From positions 11,670 through 27,460 of the forward strand of contig PLNZ01000303.1 in NCBI GenBank assembly GCA_003142915.1: 15,791 bases of DNA, written 5' to 3'. Under the pieces are notes generated by a model. The model made no database searches. It had not been told where the DNA came from and was given only the letters and a program-made list of their open reading frames with translations. The translations under genes and the position numbers were made by a program. Numbering within the stretch: position 1 is the first letter of the stretch; each line of letters begins with the position of its first letter. Positions 7,990 to 13,692 of this stretch are shown piece by piece. This DNA is from Ignavibacteriales bacterium (GTDB taxonomy: Bacteria; Bacteroidota; Ignavibacteria; Ignavibacteriales; Ignavibacteriaceae).

Positions 7990-9020
7990 AAAATATTGAC
8001 TTAACATATTCCTCTTATAAGCTGAAGTTGAGCAAGCCTTTTGAAACTTCTAAAGGAATAATAGATGAAAGAAAAGGTTTCCTGATATTCTTGAAAAGCG
8101 ATTCCGGCAAAACCGGGGTTGGTGATGCTGCGCCATTCCCTGAATTCGGCTCTGAAACCTACTGTAATGCAGAGGATGAGTTAAAGAAGCTTAAGTTAAA
8201 TCTTAAAATGAATCTTCAGGATATTGAAAGAAGTATAGAGGAAAGCTTATATACTCTTGATAAATTTCCTGCATTGCATCATGGTTTTGAACAAGCTTTA
8301 ATAACCCTTGTAAGCAAAGAGAATAATCTTTCCGTTAACGAAATTCTTAACGAATCTTCAAAGAAAGGAATTAAAGTTAATGCGGTTATAGGATTCTTAC
8401 CGCCGGAAGAATCAGCGAAAGAAGCTGAAAGACTTATCCGGAAGGGATATTCAACATTAAAAATAAAAGCAGGCAGGGAAAAATTTGGAGATGACTTAAA
8501 ATGTATATTAGCTGTTAGAAAAGCCGCCGGGAGTAAAATAAATTTAAGAATTGATGCAAACGGTAAGTGGGAATTAAAAGAAGCAATTGATAACTTGAAA
8601 GCGTTGGAACCGTTTGATTTAGAGTATGCAGAACAGCCGGTAAACGGTCTGGCTAACTTTATCGAACTGAAAAGGAAAAGTGCAGTTCCTCTTGCTGTTG
8701 ATGAATCACTAAGAACGATAAAAGATGCAGCGGAATATATTCAATACAAAGCAGCAGCGGTTCTCGTCCTAAAGCCTATGATGCTTGGCGGAATTATCCC
8801 TGTACTGAAAATAAAAAACCTTGCTGAACAAAACGGCTTTAAGGTAGTAATAACTTCCTCTTTCGAATCAGTTGTCGGCAGAGCGATGGCTGTTTTTGCT
8901 GCTTCAACTGTGAAAGAAGAATTAGCTCATGGCTTAGCAACAGGAAAATATTTTGAAAAGGATTTATTTACTGACCCCTACCCGGTGAAGAATGGAATTA
9001 TTTCTCTTGAAACGAAATAG
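7986..9020 (+). CDS. menC: o-Succinylbenzoate synthase
   Basis: MenC dehydrates SHCHC to o-succinylbenzoate. The 344-residue protein is an enolase-superfamily member with the N-terminal capping domain (about 1-125) and the barrel. The full catalytic set of the muconate-lactonizing/OSBS group is visible: KIK with Lys159 and Lys161, metal ligands Asp190 (RIDANG), Glu216 (EYAEQP) and Asp239 (AVDES), and Lys263 (LVLKPMMLGG). Members of this family can have N-succinylamino-acid racemase or dipeptide epimerase activity instead. The position between menA and menE makes OSBS by far the most likely role. The start ATG overlaps the menA stop as ATGA, typical of coupled translation. Confidence 0.95.
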   Translation: MKNIDLTYSSYKLKLSKPFETSKGIIDERKGFLIFLKSDSGKTGVGDAAPFPEFGSETYCNAEDELKKLKLNLKMNLQDIERSIEESLYTLDKFPALHHGFEQALITLVSKENNLSVNEILNESSKKGIKVNAVIGFLPPEESAKEAERLIRKGYSTLKIKAGREKFGDDLKCILAVRKAAGSKINLRIDANGKWELKEAIDNLKALEPFDLEYAEQPVNGLANFIELKRKSAVPLAVDESLRTIKDAAEYIQYKAAAVLVLKPMMLGGIIPVLKIKNLAEQNGFKVVITSSFESVVGRAMAVFAASTVKEELAHGLATGKYFEKDLFTDPYPVKNGIISLETK

Positions 9021-9038
9021 GTTCTGACGGAACATATT

Positions 9039-10526
9039 ATGGAACTTATTGATTCATTATTAAAGCCCAAATGCAGTCTCAACGCTTTTTCAACAAGAGA
9101 AAACTCTACTGCAATTATAACTCCTGATTCCGTACTTACTTACAAACAGCTTGATGAAAAAATTTCTTCAACCATGCAATCATTGCATAAGCTTGGCATA
9201 AAAAGATGGAGTAAAGTAGCAATCCTTAGCGAAAACAACACAGAGTATGTCATCCTCATTCTTGCTTTGTGGAAGATGGGGGCTATACCCGTTCCGTTAA
9301 ATATACGCCTTCTTTCTAATGAACTCGAAGAATTGGTTTTATTTGCCGGATGCAATTGTCTGTTTACCGTCAAATTAGATGAAAAAATAAAAAGCATCCC
9401 CGGCATAAATGTATACAGATTTCCGCTGGAAGAAGAAAAGGCTGATAAATATTTAATATATGAGAATAATACTTCCGATTCACCCGATAAATTTAAAATG
9501 CGCAATCCTGCTTTAATAATTTTCACTTCGGGCTCAACCGGCAAGCCAAAAGGAGTAGTACTTTCATTCAACAATTTATTTTACAGCGCATTCAACGGAA
9601 ATAAATTATTTAAGCATCAAAAAGACGACAGGTGGCTTGCAAGTCTGCCGTTTTACCATATCGGCGGATTCTCAATTATTACAAGAAATTTCTTTTACGG
9701 CACAACTTTAATTATCCCGCAGTCATTAACGACAGATGATATAATTTATGCAATTGAAAATTTAAAGCCCACATTGGCTTCTTTTGTAACGACTCAATTG
9801 CAAAGGCTAATGGAAGCCGAATGCAAGCCTAATCCTGAGCTGAGGCATATTTTATTGGGCGGCGGATTTACTGAAGCAGCATTAGTTAGTGAAGCCTTAG
9901 AAAAAGGCTGGAACGTTTCGAAATCTTACGGCACTTCGGAAACTGCTTCATTCGTTACAGCGCTTACTGCTGAAGAATTTAGAGATAAACCTCTTTCTGC
10001 CGGTAAAGCAATTTCGCCGAATCAAATTTTAATTGTTGATGATGATAAAAATATTCTGCCCAATGAAAAAGTCGGAGAAATTGCTGTTAAAGCACAATCT
10101 GTTGCAAAAGCCTATCTTAATAATGAAGATGAGAACAAGAAAAAATTCTCCGGAAATACTTTTTATTCGGGCGATTACGGATATCTTGATAAGGATGGAT
10201 TTCTTTTTGTTGAAGCAAGACGGGAAGATTTAATTGTTTCAGGCGGAGAAAATATAATTCCTTTTGAAGTGGAGGCTGAGATTCTTAAATATCCCGGCGT
10301 AAAGGAAGTTTGTGCATTTGGACTAAACGACAAGGAATGGGGACATATAGTCGCAGTAGCAATTGCATCTGAAAATATTATTACTGTTGAAAGGCTAAAG
10401 AAATTTCTAAAAGATAAACTGCCGTCTTTCAAGCATCCGGGGAAAATTTTTATTTTAGATGAGCTGCCAAAGACGGAATTGGGAAAAATTCAGAGAGGTA
10501 AGATTATGGAGAGATTTAATAATTGA
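9039..10526 (+). CDS. menE: o-Succinylbenzoate-CoA ligase
   Basis: MenE activates o-succinylbenzoate with ATP and CoA. It is a 495-residue acyl-adenylate-forming enzyme. Motifs in order: the Thr/Ser/Gly-rich loop FTSGSTGKPKGV (162-173), LPFYHIGGF (203-211), YGTSETASF (297-305; the aromatic-Gly-x-x-Glu ATP motif), YSGDYG with Asp379 for the ribose hydroxyls, the hinge region EARREDLIVSGGENI (392-406), and the C-terminal catalytic Lys483 in PKTELGKIQR. Sequence alone would also allow another acyl-CoA ligase; the position 18 nt after menC decides it. It is the last gene of the cluster. Its stop lies 22 nt from the stop of a convergent minus-strand gene, and no terminator is visible between them. 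Confidence 0.93.
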   Translation: MELIDSLLKPKCSLNAFSTRENSTAIITPDSVLTYKQLDEKISSTMQSLHKLGIKRWSKVAILSENNTEYVILILALWKMGAIPVPLNIRLLSNELEELVLFAGCNCLFTVKLDEKIKSIPGINVYRFPLEEEKADKYLIYENNTSDSPDKFKMRNPALIIFTSGSTGKPKGVVLSFNNLFYSAFNGNKLFKHQKDDRWLASLPFYHIGGFSIITRNFFYGTTLIIPQSLTTDDIIYAIENLKPTLASFVTTQLQRLMEAECKPNPELRHILLGGGFTEAALVSEALEKGWNVSKSYGTSETASFVTALTAEEFRDKPLSAGKAISPNQILIVDDDKNILPNEKVGEIAVKAQSVAKAYLNNEDENKKKFSGNTFYSGDYGYLDKDGFLFVEARREDLIVSGGENIIPFEVEAEILKYPGVKEVCAFGLNDKEWGHIVAVAIASENIITVERLKKFLKDKLPSFKHPGKIFILDELPKTELGKIQRGKIMERFNN

Positions 10527-10548
10527 AAGTTGAAAAGATTTAAATATT

Positions 10549-10968
10549 CTAATCGTTTTCCTCTTTGCTTAAATAATATTTTTTCAGACCGGCTCTGACA
10601 TTCTTTTTTATTTTCTGCTTTTTCCATGTAGATTTATCCACAAAGATATGTACTGTCTTTACAGCTGTGCATTTCTCCCCTGCTTCATTTTTTAATTCAT
10701 ACTCCAGTTCGAATGAAGATGATTTTAATTTTGAAACTTTCACTTCAACCGAAATTGTTTCACCATACTTCATCGGCTTATGATAATGTGCTTCGCTGTT
10801 GAGGATAGGAACTACATATTCCTCATTGTCCCAATAATTCTCTTCTAATCTAAAGCCCGAGATTAAATCTTCATAAGCTGAATGACAGAGTTCATAAACT
10901 CTTCCGTAAAATAGAATGCCTGCCGGATCGCAGTCATAAAAATTTATTCTCTTTTTTGTCTTGAACAT
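10549..10968 (-). CDS. 4HBT-type hotdog thioesterase, candidate DHNA-CoA thioesterase
   Basis: This 139-residue protein belongs to the 4-hydroxybenzoyl-CoA thioesterase group of hotdog-fold enzymes. The signature FYDCDPAGILFYGRVYE (10-26) matches the group, with Asp14 at the place of the catalytic Asp17 of the Pseudomonas enzyme; cyanobacterial and plant DHNA-CoA thioesterases are of this same type. A strand with HYHKPMKYGE (61-70) follows, as in the family. The neighbouring men genes cover every other step to demethylmenaquinone but lack DHNA-CoA hydrolysis, so that is the inferred substrate; sequence alone cannot exclude another acyl-CoA or a YbgC-like role. The ATG (10968-10966) immediately follows the TAA stop of oxyR with no spacer, so the two are almost certainly one transcript with coupled translation. 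The 3' end faces menE. Confidence 0.85.
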   Translation of the reverse strand: MFKTKKRINFYDCDPAGILFYGRVYELCHSAYEDLISGFRLEENYWDNEEYVVPILNSEAHYHKPMKYGETISVEVKVSKLKSSSFELEYELKNEAGEKCTAVKTVHIFVDKSTWKKQKIKKNVRAGLKKYYLSKEEND

Positions 10969-11910
10969 TTATTTAACTATAAGACTGTTTTCTTTTTCCA
11001 ATAAAATCTTTGGGATTACTTTTTGGATTTCTTGAGTAAGAGCTTCAACAAAATGCTTCTTCAAGAGCGTTTTGCTATAAATAAGCCCAATCTCCCTTTT
11101 AGGAACGGGTGGATTAAATTCACGAACAAGAGATAACTGCTCTTTGCTTTGAATATCTTTTACAGCCAGATACGGAAGTAAAGTTATTCCGAAGTTCTGC
11201 TCAACTAATTTCTTCAGTGTATCTATCGTTCCGCTTTCAAAAAGGACTTTCCTTTCATTTTCACGCCATTCTTTTTCCGAAGTTCTACATAATTTAAGTG
11301 CTTGCCCTCTCAGGCAGTGTCCCTCTTTAAGAAGGAGCAAATCATCCCGTGAAAGGCTGTCAACATCGATTTTTTCTAAGTTGAACAGCGGATGCTTTTT
11401 ATGTATATAAGCTACAAAAGGCTCATAGTACAATGTTTGTTCTATAAAATCCGGAATATTAACAGGAAGAGCAAGAATGCCGACATCAATCAGGTCTTTA
11501 TGAAGCGCACGGAGAATTTCTTTCGTGGTTATTTCATCAATAATAATTTCTATACCGGGATACTTTTCAACGAAAGGCCTAAGAAATAGCGGGATTAAAT
11601 ACGGCGCTATTGTAGGAATTATTCCTATTTTCAATGTACCGTTATATGTACCGGTTTCAGAATCAATAATATTCTGCAGCCGTTCGGATTCCTGAAGAAT
11701 TATTTTTGCCTGTTTGATAACCTTGGCGCCGATATCCGTTGGGACAACCGGCTGTTTAGAGCGGTCAAAAATAAATATCCCCAGTTCTTCTTCAAGCTTT
11801 TGAATCTGCATGCTTAAAGTAGGCTGGGTAACAAAGCAATGATTTGCCGCTGTTCCGAAATGCCTGAATGAATCCAGGGCAACAATATAATATAGCTGTG
11901 CTAATGTCAT
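10969..11910 (-). CDS. oxyR: LysR-family peroxide-sensing regulator
   Basis: OxyR senses hydrogen peroxide by forming a disulfide and activates defence genes. The 313-residue protein has the N-terminal helix-turn-helix (about 1-60; FGTAANHCFVTQPTLSMQIQ) and a LysR effector domain. The peroxide-sensing pair is present: GHC199LRGQALKLC208, eight residues between, the same numbers and spacing as Cys199 and Cys208 of E. coli OxyR, with His198 also kept. A third cysteine, Cys25, lies in the DNA-binding domain. The gene is divergent from ahpC across a 334-nt region that contains an OxyR-like operator, the classic arrangement. Its stop abuts the start of the thioesterase gene, which is unusual. The ATG start gives the expected MTLAQLYYIVALDSFRHFG N terminus. 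Confidence 0.95.
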   Translation of the reverse strand: MTLAQLYYIVALDSFRHFGTAANHCFVTQPTLSMQIQKLEEELGIFIFDRSKQPVVPTDIGAKVIKQAKIILQESERLQNIIDSETGTYNGTLKIGIIPTIAPYLIPLFLRPFVEKYPGIEIIIDEITTKEILRALHKDLIDVGILALPVNIPDFIEQTLYYEPFVAYIHKKHPLFNLEKIDVDSLSRDDLLLLKEGHCLRGQALKLCRTSEKEWRENERKVLFESGTIDTLKKLVEQNFGITLLPYLAVKDIQSKEQLSLVREFNPPVPKREIGLIYSKTLLKKHFVEALTQEIQKVIPKILLEKENSLIVK

Positions 11911-12126
11911 AAGATTTCTTTTATAAATATAATTAAAGTAACCTGGAATTGAAATAAAAATGATTGCAGCGCTGTTGCGGGCGGGTTGGAATTATAATTT
12001 TGTGTTGTCAGGATTTTAGGACATTTGGTACTTTTTACCGCCATTAGGAAGAAAGCGGCTGACGTAAGGAGAATGCCCTGCATTAAAAACTTTGTTTAAC
12101 ATAACACAATTCAAACAAGCATTCCA

Positions 12127-12162
12127 ATCAATAATATCTATCTCACAATAGCTATAATCTAT
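12127..12162 (+). promoter_or_regulatory. OxyR operator upstream of ahpC
   Basis: The E. coli OxyR consensus is two copies of ATAGnTnnnAnCTAT separated by 7 nt. Bases 12148-12162 (ATAGCTATAATCTAT) match one copy at every defined position. To its left, after 6 instead of 7 nt, ATCAATAATATCTAT (12127-12141) matches the second copy except for two bases of its outer tetramer. The site ends exactly where the proposed -35 begins, the position used for activation by contact with RNA polymerase. Together with the adjacent OxyR that retains both sensing cysteines, this is a strong candidate; binding is not shown. Confidence 0.7.
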
Positions 12163-12191
12163 TTGAACACCAATTTATCGTAATATACATT
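12163..12191 (+). promoter_or_regulatory. Candidate OxyR-activated promoter of ahpC
   Basis: TTGAAC (12163-12168) and TACATT (12186-12191) are separated by 17 nt; each matches four of six consensus positions. A weak promoter next to an activator site is what a peroxide-induced gene should have. The leader to the ahpC ATG would be about 46 nt and includes AAAAGGA at 12231-12237. Confidence 0.4.
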
Positions 12192-12244
12192 TGAGCAATC
12201 AAATAATAGAATATATTCACTAATAAAATAAAAAGGATTTATAT

Positions 12245-12799
12245 ATGAGCAGTATCTTATCAATAGGGACAAAATTCCCGGAATTCAAGAAAACTTCAGT
12301 AATATCCACAGAAAAAGGTAAAGAATTTACCGAAATTACTTCACAGGATCATATTAAATCCGGGAAATGGCTGGTAATGTTTTGGTATCCGAAAGATTTT
12401 ACTTTTGTATGTCCGACGGAAATTGCCGAGTTCAATAAAAATTATGAAGAATTCCGCGACCGGGATGCTGATCTTATTGGCGCATCTACCGATTCCGAAT
12501 TCGTTCATCTTGCGTGGAGAAAAGATCACAAAGATCTTAAAGATTTGAAGTTCCCTTTGTTAGCAGATACTTCAAAATCTCTTGGTGAATCACTCGGTAT
12601 TCTTGAAGTAAATGAAAAAGTTGCTTACAGGGTAACTTATATAGTTGATCCTGATGGAATCATCCGCTGGGTAAGCGCTAATGATTTGAGTGTCGGTAGA
12701 AATGTTAAAGAAGTATTAAGAGTACTTGATGCATTACAGACAGATGAACTCTGCCCTTGCAATTGGGAAAAGGGGCAGGAAACTTTAAAAGTTACTTAA
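12245..12799 (+). CDS. ahpC: Alkyl hydroperoxide reductase C (2-Cys peroxiredoxin)
   Basis: AhpC reduces hydrogen peroxide, organic peroxides and peroxynitrite in the cytoplasm. The 184-residue protein has the active-site motif PKDFTFVCPTE with peroxidatic Cys56, Thr53 and Pro49, and the catalytic Arg129 in AYRVTYIVDPDG. The C terminus has a Cys-Pro-Cys motif (Cys170, Cys172; DELCPCNWEKG), resembling the three-cysteine Mycobacterium AhpC rather than the single resolving cysteine of E. coli AhpC. In Mycobacterium this enzyme is reduced by AhpD, and an ahpD-like gene follows here while no ahpF is seen. AGGA at 12234-12237 lies 7 nt before the ATG. The gene is divergent from oxyR and probably under its control. 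Confidence 0.95.
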   Translation: MSSILSIGTKFPEFKKTSVISTEKGKEFTEITSQDHIKSGKWLVMFWYPKDFTFVCPTEIAEFNKNYEEFRDRDADLIGASTDSEFVHLAWRKDHKDLKDLKFPLLADTSKSLGESLGILEVNEKVAYRVTYIVDPDGIIRWVSANDLSVGRNVKEVLRVLDALQTDELCPCNWEKGQETLKVT

Positions 12800-12841
12800 T
12801 TATATGGTTAGTTAAAAAATACAATTTAATCCTTTTCATAA

Positions 12842-12908
12842 CTTATCCTCCCCCCCCTTCTCCTTTCCGCCTCAGGCGGGAAGGAAGAAGATTTGGGGGT
12901 AAGGTAAG
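12842..12908. repeat. 67-nt imperfect inverted repeat between ahpC and ahpD
   Basis: The outer arms CTTATCCTCCCCC (from 12842) and GGGGGTAAGGTAAG (to 12908) are imperfect complements. An inner arm, CCTTTCCGCC (12862-12871), pairs with GGCGGGAAGG (12875-12884) around the loop TCA. Allowing G-U pairs and two mismatches, the inner stem extends to about 16 bp. The C-run and G-run composition is unlike the surrounding genes, which suggests an inserted or dispersed repeat (REP/MITE-like), but no second copy is in the window to prove it. There is no T-tract, so it is not a standard terminator. In the ahpC-ahpD transcript it would form a large hairpin that could lower or stabilise one part of the message. 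Confidence 0.7.
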
Positions 12909-12931
12909 TACAAAAAACAAAGGAAATACTT

Positions 12932-13519
12932 ATGTCGCTTACAGAAACTAAAATAGATTTATTAAAAGACCTTGGTCTTGATGAAAATAATATACTACCG
13001 AACCTTGAAACAATGGCTGACGGAGAAACAAAGTTTTTAAGAGATTTAAGAATAAATCTTAAAAACATATTGGGTTCGGAAAATTTTAACATAAAAGAAG
13101 CATATTTAATAGCTTTAGCAGTATCCGCAAATGAAGGCAACAAAATTCTAACAAATGCTTTTATAAATCATGCAAAGCTTAATAGTGCGAACGAAAGTGA
13201 AATTGCAGAAGCAATTGCATGCGCATCGCAGTTGGCATCGAATAATGTTTTTTACAGATTTAAGCATTTTATTAAAGGCAGCAACGAAAATTACCAGGCT
13301 ATGCCGGCGGGAATAAAGATGAATATAATGATGAATCCTGTTTTGGGAAAAGAATTGTTTGAGTTAATAAGCCTTGCAGTTTCTGCCGTAAACGGATGCG
13401 AGTCTTGCGTAAACTCACACGAAGAATCAGTAAGAAAACTCGGCGCCTCCGAAGCCAGAATATTTGATGCAATCCGTCTTGCGAGCGTAGTAAGAGGATT
13501 ATGCGTTGCGGTGAATTAA
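12932..13519 (+). CDS. ahpD: Alkylhydroperoxidase AhpD (carboxymuconolactone decarboxylase family)
   Basis: AhpD is a thiol-disulfide protein that reduces AhpC using electrons from dihydrolipoamide, as described in Mycobacterium, and has weak peroxidase activity of its own. The 195-residue all-alpha protein has two related halves. The N-terminal half (about 55-115; YLIALAVSANEGNKILTNAF, NNVFYRFKHF) lacks a Cys pair, as usual. The C-terminal half carries the active centre CESC (Cys156, Cys159), with His163 four residues after and Glu144 twelve residues before, the same spacing as the Glu118-Cys130-Cys133-His137 relay of the M. tuberculosis protein. AAAGGA at 12919-12924 lies 7 nt before the ATG. 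It is 132 nt downstream of ahpC, in the same direction, with the inverted repeat in between. A terminator lies about 110 nt after the stop. Confidence 0.9.
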   Translation: MSLTETKIDLLKDLGLDENNILPNLETMADGETKFLRDLRINLKNILGSENFNIKEAYLIALAVSANEGNKILTNAFINHAKLNSANESEIAEAIACASQLASNNVFYRFKHFIKGSNENYQAMPAGIKMNIMMNPVLGKELFELISLAVSAVNGCESCVNSHEESVRKLGASEARIFDAIRLASVVRGLCVAVN

Positions 13520-13631
13520 GATATTTCTTAAGTGCGAAGAAAAGAATAGTTAATTTAATTATTCATGGACAAAAATCAGTAAGAGACTTTTGGAATAATC
13601 AGGGTTGTTAATTTTTAATCATTTTAAATTA

Positions 13632-13669
13632 AACCTCCAGGGTTTGGCTTCAACCTTGGAGGTTTTTTT
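13632..13669. terminator. Terminator between convergent ahpD and gltD
   Basis: AACCTCCAGGGTT (13632-13644) pairs with AACCTTGGAGGTT (13652-13664), 13 bp with one G-U pair and a 7-nt loop, followed by a run of T to 13669. This is a good intrinsic terminator for plus-strand transcription from ahpD. On the minus strand the stem lies about 24 nt after the gltD stop and is followed by a weaker T-rich tract (TTTAATTTAAAA), so it may also end the gltBD transcript. The 13520-13631 stretch before it holds nothing else that I recognise. Confidence 0.88.
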
Positions 13670-13692
13670 AAAGTACAAATTATTAATTTTAT

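Larger units (their letters stand above)
11911..12244. other. Divergent oxyR/ahpC intergenic control region
   Basis: These 334 bases separate divergent oxyR and ahpC. The right half holds the OxyR-like operator (12127-12162), a promoter candidate (12163-12191) and the ahpC ribosome-binding site AAAAGGA (12231-12237). The left part next to oxyR is AT-rich, and I found no convincing -35/-10 pair for oxyR. The middle (about 11960-12090) is less AT-rich. It contains only a 19-codon ATG-to-TAG frame (11960-12019) without a clear ribosome-binding site, a TAATTTTG match to the Bacteroidota -7 element (11995-12002), and short imperfect hairpins. No gene is called there. Confidence 0.7.

Noticed and set aside
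9140..9574. 144-codon minus-strand frame inside menE
   Set aside because: It covers the part of menE with the conserved P-loop motif on the plus strand; its translation is Ser/Leu-rich with no recognisable domain, so it is a shadow.
11995..12002. TAATTTTG, another -7-like element between oxyR and ahpC
   Set aside because: Only a bare TTG lies near the -33 position, and the ahpC start is about 240 nt away, while a better-placed promoter adjoins the OxyR box.
12842..12908. Possible CRISPR repeat or intrinsic terminator
   Set aside because: There is a single copy with no spacers, and no T-tract follows the hairpin on either strand.
12757..12951. 64-codon plus-strand frame crossing the inverted repeat
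   Set aside because: It starts inside ahpC in another frame and its middle is the Pro/Arg-rich translation of the palindrome; there is no coding evidence.
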